Shown piece by piece: positions 1-11,027 of a stretch of 48,453 bases of DNA. Made by a program: the position numbers and the translations under genes. Position 1 is the first letter of the stretch. Every line of letters starts with the position of its first letter. This DNA is from a bacterium. GTDB lineage: Bacteria; Patescibacteriota; Minisyncoccia; Phycocordibacterales; UBA9973. The notes under the pieces were generated by a model. The model searched no databases and was not told the DNA's origin. It was given only the letters and a program-made list of their open reading frames with translations. Where the stretch lies: NCBI GenBank assembly GCA_021824345.1, contig JAKAKW010000007.1, positions 1 to 48,453 of the forward strand, written 5' to 3'.

Positions 1-18
1 GTACTTAACCCGAGTGGC

Positions 19-51
19 CCGCCAAGAGAATTAAGTATCGGAGTGACCTAA
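19..51 (+). repeat. 33-bp direct repeat, copy 1 (ccgccaagagaattaagtatcggagtgacctaa)
   Basis: Exact match to 846-878, read directly. Confidence 0.95.
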
Positions 52-77
52 TTACATACGATAGTAGCACGACCCGA

Positions 78-736
78 GTGCCTAATTTTATGGATAAAAA
101 AGAAATAGATAAGTTGGCAAAAGTAATTTGGGACTACCACCATATGAATCAGAAGCTGGAAAAAGCAGATTGCATTCTGGTTCTAGGGAGCCATGATTTA
201 CGAGTGGCCGAATACGGGGTAAGACTTTTTATGGATGGATGGGCTCCCTTTGTTATATTTTCCGGAGGTCTTGGACACCTTACCAAAGAGATTTGGAGTG
301 AAGCGGAGGCAAATAAATTTGCCCGGGTGGCGATTAAGCTGGGAGTGCCAAAAAAAAAATTCTTATCGAGAACAAATCAAGCAACACGGGAGAGAATATT
401 CAATTTACTAAAGAATTGTTGAAGGCAAAAGGTATTAATCCTAAAAAATTCATAGTTGTCCAGAAACCTTATATGGAACGGCGCGCCTATGCTACTTTCA
501 AGAAGGTTTGGCCGGAGAAAGAATGCATAGTGACTTCTCTGCCTATTTCCTTTGAAGATTATCCTGATGAATTACATTCCAAAGAAGATGTTATCGGAAT
601 TATGGCAGGGGACTTGCAGCGTATCAAGCTGTACGCCGAGAAAGGATTTCAAATTCCACAGGAAATTCCAGTGGAAGTCTGGGATGCATATAAAAAACTA
701 ATTGCAGCGGGATACACCAAGCATTTAGTGAGGTGA
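78..736 (+). pseudogene. DUF218/YdcF-SanA-like protein split by a frameshift at an A10 tract
   Basis: ORF 78-422 carries ADCILVLGSHDLRVAEYGVRLF...FSGG. Moving to the 416-736 frame within A10 (350-359) restores ...KILIENKSSNTGENIQFTKELLKAKGINPKKFIVVQKPYMERRAYATF, typical of DUF218. Confidence 0.75.
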
Positions 737-805
737 TTCCAATTTGATCAGTTTGAATCCCACGATAGCTGTGGATAAATATAAATAATGAAGTAAAATA
801 AGGAT

Positions 806-2248
806 ATGAGAGAGGGGCGACCCACTGGGTTCGAATCCACCGTCTCCGCCAAGAGAATTAAGTATCGGAGTGACCTAAGTATTCTAAAGCAGTTTATGTC
901 CAGTCAGAATAATTTTGGAACAATGGTAAAGGATTATACTTCTGGTAGGAGAGGATATCCTACGGAGGTTTTCCAGTATTTGAAATCTCTTGTAAAAAGT
1001 AAAGTTCCTTTGACCTTGGATTTGGGCTGTGGGACAGGTATTTCCACTCGCCAGCTGAAAGAAAATGGTTTTGGAGTTTATGGAGCGGATAAAGACCTTG
1101 TCATGTTGGAGGCCGCCCACCGGGAAGATACATCCATAAGTTATTTTCATGTAGCAGCGGATAAATTGCCATTTGGATCAGGATATTTTGACATAGTAGC
1201 AGCTTTTACCGCCTTTCATTGGTTTAATGATGAAGGATCTTTAATTGAAATTAAAAGAGTGCTGAAACAGGACGGAATCTTCTTTGCCGCCCTGGTGAAA
1301 GGCGCGGATTGGCTTATTGAAAGCGCGGAAAAGATAGGCCTGGCGGCGGGCATGTCTCCTTTTATAGTGGGAGCGGTAATCGTGGGGGCGGGCACTTCCT
1401 TTCCTGAACTTGTTTCTTCCATGGTTGCGGTGTTCGGGGGAGTGCCGGACGTGCCGGTGGCAAACGCCATCGGTTCCAACATCGCCAATATCCTTCTTAT
1501 AGTCGGCATAACCGCCATCGTAAGCAGGAAGCTTTTTGTGAACAAGAACCTTATAGACCTTGATCTTCCTCTTTTATCCATCTGCACCGCCATTTTTATC
1601 GGCGTTGCCTGGGACGGCAAAGTGACTTTGGGCGAATCGATAATTCTTTTGATTTCGTACGGAGTGTATCTCCTATATACGGTCATGCATAAAAACGAGG
1701 CGGAGGAAGAAGAGAACAGGGAATGGAAGGAGATACTGCCTTCTCGCAGGGAGAGAAGAAGAAAAAACATCGGTACCGGCGACGCGTCTTCGCGCCCCAA
1801 GCTTTTATTCAAAGACTTTGTGTTTCTTGTTGTCGGCATTCTGGCCTTGGTTTTGGGCGCGGAGTATATGATTGAGTCGCTGGTGCATCTTTCCGTTGCG
1901 TTGAATGTGGCCACGGGAGTGATTGCCGCGAGCGCGGTGGCCGTCGGAACTTCTTTGCCGGAGCTGACTGTGTCTATCAAGGCGGCCATGCGCAACAAAT
2001 CGGAAGTGGCCATTGGAAATATATTCGGCTCCAATGTGTTCAACGCTTTGGTGGTGGTGGGCCTGCCGGGGCTTTTCCGAACCCTTCCGATCGATCAGCG
2101 CACGTTCGCCATCGGTATACCGGCTCTTGCCATTGCCACTTTGATTTTCGTCATTTCCGGGATTTCCAGAAAAATATACGCGTGGGAAGGAGCTTTGTAT
2201 ATTGTTTTGTACGTTCTGTTCATAGCCAAACTTTTCGGCTGGTTCTGA
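806..2248 (+). CDS. Chimeric ORF: truncated class I SAM methyltransferase joined to a CaCA-family Na+/Ca2+ antiporter lacking its first helix
   Basis: N-terminal LDLGCGTGISTRQL, FTAFHWF, LKQDGIFF. C-terminal part has two alpha repeats (GAGTSFPELVSS...GSNIANILLIVG and VGTSLPELTVS...GSNVFNALVVVG). Confidence 0.8.
   Translation: MREGRPTGFESTVSAKRIKYRSDLSILKQFMSSQNNFGTMVKDYTSGRRGYPTEVFQYLKSLVKSKVPLTLDLGCGTGISTRQLKENGFGVYGADKDLVMLEAAHREDTSISYFHVAADKLPFGSGYFDIVAAFTAFHWFNDEGSLIEIKRVLKQDGIFFAALVKGADWLIESAEKIGLAAGMSPFIVGAVIVGAGTSFPELVSSMVAVFGGVPDVPVANAIGSNIANILLIVGITAIVSRKLFVNKNLIDLDLPLLSICTAIFIGVAWDGKVTLGESIILLISYGVYLLYTVMHKNEAEEEENREWKEILPSRRERRRKNIGTGDASSRPKLLFKDFVFLVVGILALVLGAEYMIESLVHLSVALNVATGVIAASAVAVGTSLPELTVSIKAAMRNKSEVAIGNIFGSNVFNALVVVGLPGLFRTLPIDQRTFAIGIPALAIATLIFVISGISRKIYAWEGALYIVLYVLFIAKLFGWF
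815..851 (+). pseudogene. 3'-end remnant of a tRNA-Ser or tmRNA (T-loop plus acceptor plus CCA), no 5' half
   Basis: gggttcgaatcc T-loop followed by cgtctcc-g-CCA. T-stem is poorly paired and no matching 5' acceptor lies upstream. Confidence 0.6.
846..878 (+). repeat. 33-bp direct repeat, copy 2
   Basis: Identical to 19-51. Overlaps the CCA end of the tRNA/tmRNA remnant. Confidence 0.95.
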
Positions 2249-2306
2249 ACGTTTTGGGTTTGCGGATTTGCCAAAAGCGCCGCTTGGAATTAAAGTATCT
2301 AAATAT

Positions 2307-2377
2307 CGGGCTGTAGTATACCGGTAGTACGCGTCCATGGGGTGGATGTAGACTGGGTTCGATTCCCAGCAGCCCGA
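2307..2377 (+). tRNA. tRNA-Pro(GGG)
   Basis: cgggctg/cagcccg acceptor, D arm gtat/gtac, anticodon arm cgtcc-ATGGGGT-ggatg, T arm ctggg-TTCGATT-cccag. CCA not encoded. Confidence 0.92.
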
Positions 2378-2380
2378 CAG

Positions 2381-5368
2381 ATGAAAAACGACTTTGAGAA
2401 GAAGTTCAATGAGGAATATGCCAAGCTGAATGACCGCCAGAAAGAAGCGGTGGAAGCTTTGGACGGTCCGGTGATGGTTATAGCCGGGCCGGGCACGGGA
2501 AAAACTCAGATACTGGCGCTTCGCATAGGGAACATATTGAAGAAAACCGATACGGCTCCGGAGAGCGTCCTTGCTCTTACCTTCACCAACGCCGGAGTAA
2601 TTTCAATGCGCAAGAGGCTTCTGGAAATTATCGGCGATACGGCCTACAGAGTGAACATTTTCACCTTTCACGCTTTCTGCGAGCATGTGATCCGCGAGTT
2701 CCCGTTTTATTTCGACTATCTTGAGGGAGGAAAAGTCATAAGCGATCTGGAAAGGGTGGAGATAATAGAATCGATCATACAGGGAAACGAATTCAAGCAT
2801 CTGGTTTCCTTCCATGACGAGTTTTCTTTTCTGAAAAAAATCACCGAAGGGATTCTGGCAATAAAGAAGGAGGGCCTCTCTCCCGAAGAATTTTCCGCCG
2901 GGATCCCCGAATGGGAGAAGGAGCTTCTGTCTGATCCCGAGCTGTATTACAAAAAAGGATTTGGAAAGTACAGAAAAGGGGATATTAAGCCGGCGGAGAA
3001 AGAAAAGATAGAAAAGAAGATGGGCAAGGCGCGCGAGCTCGGCGAAATATTCGACTTGTATCAAAAGGAAATAAAAAATCGCGGACTGTATGATTTTTCC
3101 GACATGGTGCTTTATGTGCTTGAAGAGCTCGGCAGAAACAAAGACCTGAAAGCCGATTTGCAGGAAAGGTATCAGCAAATTCTGGTAGATGAACATCAGG
3201 ACACGAACCAGGGGCAGAACGCCATCATGGAGCTTCTCTCCGACGCTCCGCATCAAAACGGCCGGCCCAACATTTTCATGGTCGGGGATGAAAAGCAGTC
3301 AATTTACCGCTTCCAAGGGGCCAGCGCCGAAACATTCTCCAGGTTTAAGAAGCTGTATAAGGATATATTGTCCGTTACCCTGGTGGAAAACTATCGTTCC
3401 ACCGCGGATATTTTGAACGGCGCCAGGAGCATGATACAAAAATCCGAAGAGTTTAAAAATACCGTAAAGCTGAATTCAAATGTTTCGGAAAATGAAAAGA
3501 TAGCCGTGCGCGAGTTTTCCAACTACAAGTTTGAACTTCTTTTCTTGGCGGAGGATATCAAGAGAAAAATCGAGAACGGAACCAAGGCGGAAGAAATCGC
3601 CGTACTTTATCGGGAAAACAAAAACGTTTCCGAAATAAAAACCGTTTTTGATTTTTATCGCATCCCTTACACTATTTTTTCAAAAGAAAAGATATTGGAA
3701 GACCCGAATATCCGGAATCTTATACGCATTCTCCGGGCGGTAAATGATTTTGACGACGATCACCACTTGGGCCAGGCGCTTTTTGCCAGATTCTTGAATC
3801 TTGACCCGTACGATATCGTGCGCGTCCTGGATAAATACAAGTCCATGCGGAAAGGGGAAAGGAAGCATATTTTCGCCGTCCTTGAAAGCAAAAAGATTCT
3901 GCGGGAAATAGGGGCGGAAAACGGGGAAAATTTGTCGGACCTTTCCAAGACGCTTAAAGAACTGAAAACCGATTCCATGAGCGCGGATTTCCAGGATTTT
4001 TTCAAAGGTTTTTTGTACAAAATCGGATACATAAAATATATGCTTTCCTCTGCGGACAGCCGGCTCCAGCTTATAAAAATAGACAAGCTCTTCGACGAGA
4101 TAAAACGGCAGAGCGCCCGCAAAAAAGATTACGGCCTGCGCGATTTTTTGCATTTCGTGAGCGCGTGTGAAAAATATGATTTAGATGTTGAATCCTCCGG
4201 TACGGAAATAGAGGAAGGCGTATGCCTTTTGACCGCGCACGGTTCGAAGGGGAAAGAATTCGAAAGCGTGTATATAGCGAATGCGGTGCGAAAATCATGG
4301 GAAACCAGGAAAAGGGGCGGAGGGGGTATAAGCCTGCCTGTCTACCAATATGACGGAGATTTGGAAGACGAGCGGAGGCTTTTTTATGTGGCCATGACGA
4401 GGGCCAAGCGGCATCTTTCAATATCATTTTCACGTACGGATAATGACGGGAGGGAGCACGAGGTTTCCGAATTCGTGAAGGAAATAGGGCCGGATTTCAA
4501 GGCTGAAACGGACATGAAAGAGTTTGAGAGTAAAAAAGCGGACCGTCTGGACGCTTTTCTGTCCGCCGAGCGCAGATCTGCGTCGCTCTTTGAACCGCGG
4601 TATATTCGGGAGCTCTTTTTTGAGAGGGGCTTGAATGTTACCGCTCTGAACAATTATCTGGACTGTCCCAAGAAATATTTGTATAAGAATTTGCTTCGCA
4701 TTCCCGACGCATATTCTTCCACTTTGCAATTCGGCAGCATAATCCATAAAGCCCTTGAATCATTTTTTGTAAATTCAGGGCAAGCGAAGAAAATACTGCC
4801 TCTTAAAAAACTGCTCTCGTTTTTTGAGGCGGAGCTTCGCAGAATAAGCGTGCCGGAAAGAGAAGAAAAAAAATTCAGGGAAAACGGAAAAAAATTGCTG
4901 GAGGAATATTACGGCGAATATTCCGGTTCATGGACTTTCAAAGCGGAAACCGAATTCAAACCCAAGAGGGATTTTGAACTGAAAGGGGGAGAAAAATTGA
5001 AGCTTACCGGATCCATCGACAAGCTTGAGCGCAATGAGGACTCCAGCGTGAATCTTATTGATTATAAAACGGGCCGAAGCTTTTCCGAGAAGAGCAAGAG
5101 CGAGAAAGAAAATTATGAGAGGCAGATAGTTTTCTACCATCTTCTTCTTGAAAACCATGAAGACATGGAGATCAGGGAAAGCGTCCTGGATTTCGTGAAG
5201 AAAAACAAGAAGGGAGAATTTGAGCGGTATTCTTTGGAGGTAACTCCGGACAGGCTGGAAAAACTTCGGGCGGAAATCAATATCTTCGCCAAAGAGGTCT
5301 TGTCAATGGACTTCTTGAGAAAAGGGTGCAATAAGAGTGACTGCCAATGGTGTCAGCTCGAAAAATGA
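2381..5368 (+). CDS. UvrD/PcrA-like ATP-dependent helicase with C-terminal PD-(D/E)XK nuclease domain
   Basis: LNDRQKEAVEALDGPVMVIAGPGTGKTQ, VDEHQDTNQ, VGDEKQSIYRFQGA, LTAHGSKGKEFE, VAMTRAKRHL. C-terminus has LIDYKTGRSF and a Cys cluster CNKSDCQWC. Start set at the ATG after tRNA-Pro. Confidence 0.9.
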   Translation: MKNDFEKKFNEEYAKLNDRQKEAVEALDGPVMVIAGPGTGKTQILALRIGNILKKTDTAPESVLALTFTNAGVISMRKRLLEIIGDTAYRVNIFTFHAFCEHVIREFPFYFDYLEGGKVISDLERVEIIESIIQGNEFKHLVSFHDEFSFLKKITEGILAIKKEGLSPEEFSAGIPEWEKELLSDPELYYKKGFGKYRKGDIKPAEKEKIEKKMGKARELGEIFDLYQKEIKNRGLYDFSDMVLYVLEELGRNKDLKADLQERYQQILVDEHQDTNQGQNAIMELLSDAPHQNGRPNIFMVGDEKQSIYRFQGASAETFSRFKKLYKDILSVTLVENYRSTADILNGARSMIQKSEEFKNTVKLNSNVSENEKIAVREFSNYKFELLFLAEDIKRKIENGTKAEEIAVLYRENKNVSEIKTVFDFYRIPYTIFSKEKILEDPNIRNLIRILRAVNDFDDDHHLGQALFARFLNLDPYDIVRVLDKYKSMRKGERKHIFAVLESKKILREIGAENGENLSDLSKTLKELKTDSMSADFQDFFKGFLYKIGYIKYMLSSADSRLQLIKIDKLFDEIKRQSARKKDYGLRDFLHFVSACEKYDLDVESSGTEIEEGVCLLTAHGSKGKEFESVYIANAVRKSWETRKRGGGGISLPVYQYDGDLEDERRLFYVAMTRAKRHLSISFSRTDNDGREHEVSEFVKEIGPDFKAETDMKEFESKKADRLDAFLSAERRSASLFEPRYIRELFFERGLNVTALNNYLDCPKKYLYKNLLRIPDAYSSTLQFGSIIHKALESFFVNSGQAKKILPLKKLLSFFEAELRRISVPEREEKKFRENGKKLLEEYYGEYSGSWTFKAETEFKPKRDFELKGGEKLKLTGSIDKLERNEDSSVNLIDYKTGRSFSEKSKSEKENYERQIVFYHLLLENHEDMEIRESVLDFVKKNKKGEFERYSLEVTPDRLEKLRAEINIFAKEVLSMDFLRKGCNKSDCQWCQLEK

Positions 5369-5386
5369 GGTAGTATAATATAGTTC

Positions 5387-5626
5387 ATGTCCGACGCCAT
5401 TATCCACCATATTAATATTTCATACGACGAGTCCGACCCTCGGGTGGTGAATTTTATCGCTCATCTCAAGCGCTCGAATGAAGAACTGGAAGAATATTAC
5501 GAGCAATCGCTAAAAGAACCCGGAGGCAGGCTTTATGTTTCAGACAAGGAAGGCAATGAATTTACGCTCGTCTGCAATTCCGGACACAACTGCATGCTTA
5601 CCCTGCGGGGCATGGAAAATATATGA
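5387..5626 (+). CDS. Hypothetical 79-aa protein, 4-nt overlap with pheS
   Basis: Complete ORF between helicase and pheS with an ATGA overlap. Confidence 0.6.
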   Translation: MSDAIIHHINISYDESDPRVVNFIAHLKRSNEELEEYYEQSLKEPGGRLYVSDKEGNEFTLVCNSGHNCMLTLRGMENI

Positions 5627-6378
5627 AGGAAACCGGAGAAAAAGAAAAATCCGCCCGGCGCGGAACGGAGCATCCCCTCCGGCTTCTGGCCGGCCAGGCG
5701 TATGAAATTTTTTCAGATCTGGGTTTTGAAATCGCGGACGGTCCGGAGATTGAAAGCGAGTGGTACAACTTTGACGTTTTAAACGTTCCCAAGGACCATC
5801 CCGCCCGGGACATGCAGGACACTTTTTGGCTGAAAAAGCCGGTGAATTCCGGAGAAAAAACCGGCAGGGAAGTTTTGCGCACTCACGATACCTGCGTTTC
5901 CGCCCGGGAAATTGAGAAAGCGGGCAAGGCGGGCAGATTGCCTGCCGCTTTCGTTTCCATCGGAAAAGTTTTTAGGAACGAAGCTACCGACGCAACCCAT
6001 GAAATGCAATTCTTCCAGATAGACGGCGCGATGGTGGGGAAAATTGAAGACGGAGTTTCTATGGGCGATTTGAAAGGAGTGCTTACGAAGTTCTACAAGG
6101 AAATTCTCGGCGAGGAAACGGAAGTGGAGTTCCGGCCGAGCTTCTTTCCCTTCACCGAGCCTTCCATAGAAGTGCACGCGCGCTGGAAAGGCAAGTGGCT
6201 GGAAATGATGGGAGCCGGAATGATCCATCCGAACGTTCTTCGCAATGTCGGACTAGATCCGGAAAAGTACCAAGGCTTCGCTTTCGGCGGAGGCCTGGAC
6301 CGCATCGCCGTAATCAAATGGGGAGTGCCGGATATCCGCCTGTTTTACCAGGGAGACCTTCGGCTTAATCAATTTTAA
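5623..6378 (+). CDS. pheS: Phenylalanine--tRNA ligase alpha subunit (short form)
   Basis: HPLRLLAGQAYEIFSDLGFEIADGPEIE, FRNEATDATHEMQFFQIDG, GAGMIHPNVL, FAFGGGLDRIA. Confidence 0.95.
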   Translation: MKETGEKEKSARRGTEHPLRLLAGQAYEIFSDLGFEIADGPEIESEWYNFDVLNVPKDHPARDMQDTFWLKKPVNSGEKTGREVLRTHDTCVSAREIEKAGKAGRLPAAFVSIGKVFRNEATDATHEMQFFQIDGAMVGKIEDGVSMGDLKGVLTKFYKEILGEETEVEFRPSFFPFTEPSIEVHARWKGKWLEMMGAGMIHPNVLRNVGLDPEKYQGFAFGGGLDRIAVIKWGVPDIRLFYQGDLRLNQF

Positions 6379-6380
6379 TC

Positions 6381-8261
6381 ATGAAAGTATCATACGACTG
6401 GCTAAAATGGTATGTGCCCAAAATTCCGACGCCGGAAGAGCTGGCGGATGTTTTTACCTATCATCTTTGCGAAGTGGAGGGAATTGAAAAAATCGGTTCT
6501 GGAAAAGATGCCGATACCGTATTTGACGTCAACATCCTGCCGAATCGGGCGCACGACCTTCTCTCTCATATGGGAGTGGGAAAGGAAATTTCTTCGCTTC
6601 TGGGTATCAAATATAACGATCCCGCGCCGGCTTACAAGATTCCGGAAAGCTTCCCAACCAAGCTTGAGATAAAGATTGATACGGACAAGTGCAGAAGATA
6701 TATGGGCAGGATTGTCCGTAATGTGAAAGTCGGCCCTTCTCCCGAGTGGGTGGTAAAACATTTGGAAGCCATCGGCCAGCGCTCCATAAACAACATCGTG
6801 GATGCGGCCAACATTGTGATGTACGACTCTGGCCAGCCAGTGCACGCTTTTGATCTTGGAAAACTGGCCGGGGAAAAAATCATAATCCGCCAGGCGAAAG
6901 AAGGGGAGGCTATGACCACCCTGGACGACAAAGAAGTGAAATTTACCGGAAAAGATATGGTTATTGCGGACGACGCCCGCGTGCTGGCCGTTGCCGGAGT
7001 GAAAGGGGGTAAGGACAGCGGAGTGACGGAGGAAACGGAGAATATCGTGCTGGAAGTGGCCAATTTCAATCCGACCAGCGTGCGCAAGACCGCCCAGTCC
7101 ATGAACCTGTTTACCGACGCGCGCAAGCGGTTTGAGAACGACCTGTCGCCGGAGCTTGGATCATACGCCATGCGCGAACTTTCCGCGCTGATTTTGGAAA
7201 TGTGTCCGGAAGCGCAGTTCGAGGAAATCGCGGATATTTATCCGCAAAAGCAGAAAGAGCGTTCCGTTTCTTTTTCCGCGAAGAGAATTTCTGAGATTCT
7301 CGGCCTGGAGGTTTCAGCCGATGAAATTGAAAAAATTCTGGAAAGATACGATTTTTCATACGAAAAAAGCGGAGGAACTTTCAATATGAAAGTTCCTCCG
7401 CTCCGTCTGGATTTGGAAAACGAAGAAGATATGGCCGAGGAAATCGGCCGGATTCTGGGATACGACAAAGTGAAGCCGAGAATTCCGAAAATAAGTTTCA
7501 AGCCGAGGCCGAATGAAAATTATCGCAAAATCCGCTGGGCCAGGGAAAAACTCCTTTCCGAAGGATATTCGGAAGTGATGACGTACATCTTCGCCGAAAA
7601 AGGGGAAGTGGAAGTGCTGGAGAGCGCCTCAGACAAGAAATTCATGCGGACAAATCTTTCCGACGGGCTCAAAGCGAGCGCTGAATTGAATCAGCTGAAC
7701 ACGCCATTCCTTGAACTGGACAAAGCGATGGTTTTTGAAATAGGAACAGTATTTGGCGGGAGCGGAGAAGTGATCCACGTGGCTTACGGAGACAAGAAAA
7801 AGATAACTGAAACGACTTTGGAAGAGTTCTGCGCAGGGTTGCCGGCAGAATTTTCGGCATGGTCTGGCCGAGCTTCCAGTTCTGGAAGAGCGACTTTAGG
7901 CGAGGGGCTGAAACCTGCCGGGTGTCAGATTTCAGAAGGACCTGCTGAAAATTCTGCCGGCAACCCTGCGCACTTCAAGATGTGGTCTCTTTATCCATTT
8001 ATTTCCCGAGACATCGCCGTGTGGATGCCTGAGGAGGATGACCCAAAGAAACTTTTTGAACTACTAAAAGAAAACGGCACGGAACTTCTAACAAAAAAGC
8101 CGTATCTGTTTGATTCATTTTCCAAAGATGGCCGAAAGTCCTATGCATACAGGCTTGTTTTTCAATCCTATGACCGCACCCTGACCGACGAGGAGGTGAA
8201 CTCCGTAATGGAAAAAATCACCGCTAAAATTGGCGAAAACAAGAATTGGCAGATAAGATAA
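6381..8261 (+). CDS. pheT: Phenylalanine--tRNA ligase beta subunit (short, no EMAP-like domain)
   Basis: MKVSYDWLKWYVPK, NRAHDLLSHMGVGKEI, GQPVHAFDLGKL, and C-terminal YPFISRDIAVW anticodon-binding-like fold. Confidence 0.93.
   Translation: MKVSYDWLKWYVPKIPTPEELADVFTYHLCEVEGIEKIGSGKDADTVFDVNILPNRAHDLLSHMGVGKEISSLLGIKYNDPAPAYKIPESFPTKLEIKIDTDKCRRYMGRIVRNVKVGPSPEWVVKHLEAIGQRSINNIVDAANIVMYDSGQPVHAFDLGKLAGEKIIIRQAKEGEAMTTLDDKEVKFTGKDMVIADDARVLAVAGVKGGKDSGVTEETENIVLEVANFNPTSVRKTAQSMNLFTDARKRFENDLSPELGSYAMRELSALILEMCPEAQFEEIADIYPQKQKERSVSFSAKRISEILGLEVSADEIEKILERYDFSYEKSGGTFNMKVPPLRLDLENEEDMAEEIGRILGYDKVKPRIPKISFKPRPNENYRKIRWAREKLLSEGYSEVMTYIFAEKGEVEVLESASDKKFMRTNLSDGLKASAELNQLNTPFLELDKAMVFEIGTVFGGSGEVIHVAYGDKKKITETTLEEFCAGLPAEFSAWSGRASSSGRATLGEGLKPAGCQISEGPAENSAGNPAHFKMWSLYPFISRDIAVWMPEEDDPKKLFELLKENGTELLTKKPYLFDSFSKDGRKSYAYRLVFQSYDRTLTDEEVNSVMEKITAKIGENKNWQIR
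7368..7402. repeat. Perfect 15-bp hairpin (5-nt loop) inside pheT
   Basis: agcggaggaactttc-aatat-gaaagttcctccgct. Confidence 0.95.
7830..7972. repeat. In-frame palindromic insert in pheT with 26-bp perfect terminal inverted repeats
   Basis: tgcgcagggttgccggcagaattttc (7830-7855) is the exact reverse complement of 7947-7972. Internal hairpins include cttcca-gttc-tggaag and ctgaaa/tttcag. Confidence 0.93.
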
Positions 8262-8301
8262 TCCGACCTTGTTTTATATGCCTAAAATGCCCAAAATGCG
8301 C

Positions 8302-10462
<2,161 letters not shown>

Positions 10463-10512
10463 GTGTGGATTGTATGTTTGTGTGTCGGCCCTGGATTTAT
10501 TATGATTAAATC

Positions 10513-11022
10513 ATGAAAAAGGGTTTCACTCTCATTGAGCTTTTGGTGGTTGTGGCAATTATCGGCATATTGGCCAGTATTGTGCTTACTTCTCTCGGCT
10601 CGGCAAAAAGCAAGGGGATGGACGGCCGCCGAATACAGGACATTCACCAGATACAGAACGCATTGGAACTTTATTATTCCGACCACGGTTCTTATCCCAT
10701 TTCCGGCGGAGCATCCGCTCCAAATGGCGGTTGGAGCAACAGCGCCGATTCAAGTTGGACGACCCTGCAGACGTCTTTGGCGCCGTATCTGTCCCAACTG
10801 CCGAAAGATCCCAGGCAGACTGGCAGCGGCTGGCCCCCCGATTACGGTTACACTTATTACTCCCAAGGATACGGATGCCCCGGCCAGTGGTATATGATCG
10901 TGTATCAGCTTGAAGTGGCAAATGGTCCGGACGAAGGAGTGAAGGCATGCGACGGAACCGTCTTCCAGTACGGAGGAACCGGATCGAATACCCAGATAAA
11001 AACAGTCGGCATGAGCCGATAG
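10513..11022 (+). CDS. Type IV pilin / type II secretion pseudopilin-like protein
   Basis: MKKGFTLIELLVVVAIIGILASIVL class III signal; ALELYYSDHGSYP. Confidence 0.9.
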   Translation: MKKGFTLIELLVVVAIIGILASIVLTSLGSAKSKGMDGRRIQDIHQIQNALELYYSDHGSYPISGGASAPNGGWSNSADSSWTTLQTSLAPYLSQLPKDPRQTGSGWPPDYGYTYYSQGYGCPGQWYMIVYQLEVANGPDEGVKACDGTVFQYGGTGSNTQIKTVGMSR

Positions 11023-11027
11023 AGATT

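Noticed and set aside
1216-2338. Long antisense ORFs opposite the antiporter (275 aa and 177 aa)
   Set aside because: Low-complexity Ser/Thr/Arg-rich antisense translation of a clear CDS.
2342-2380. Upstream extension of the helicase ORF (MDVDWVRFPAARQ)
   Set aside because: It translates the anticodon-to-acceptor part of tRNA-Pro.
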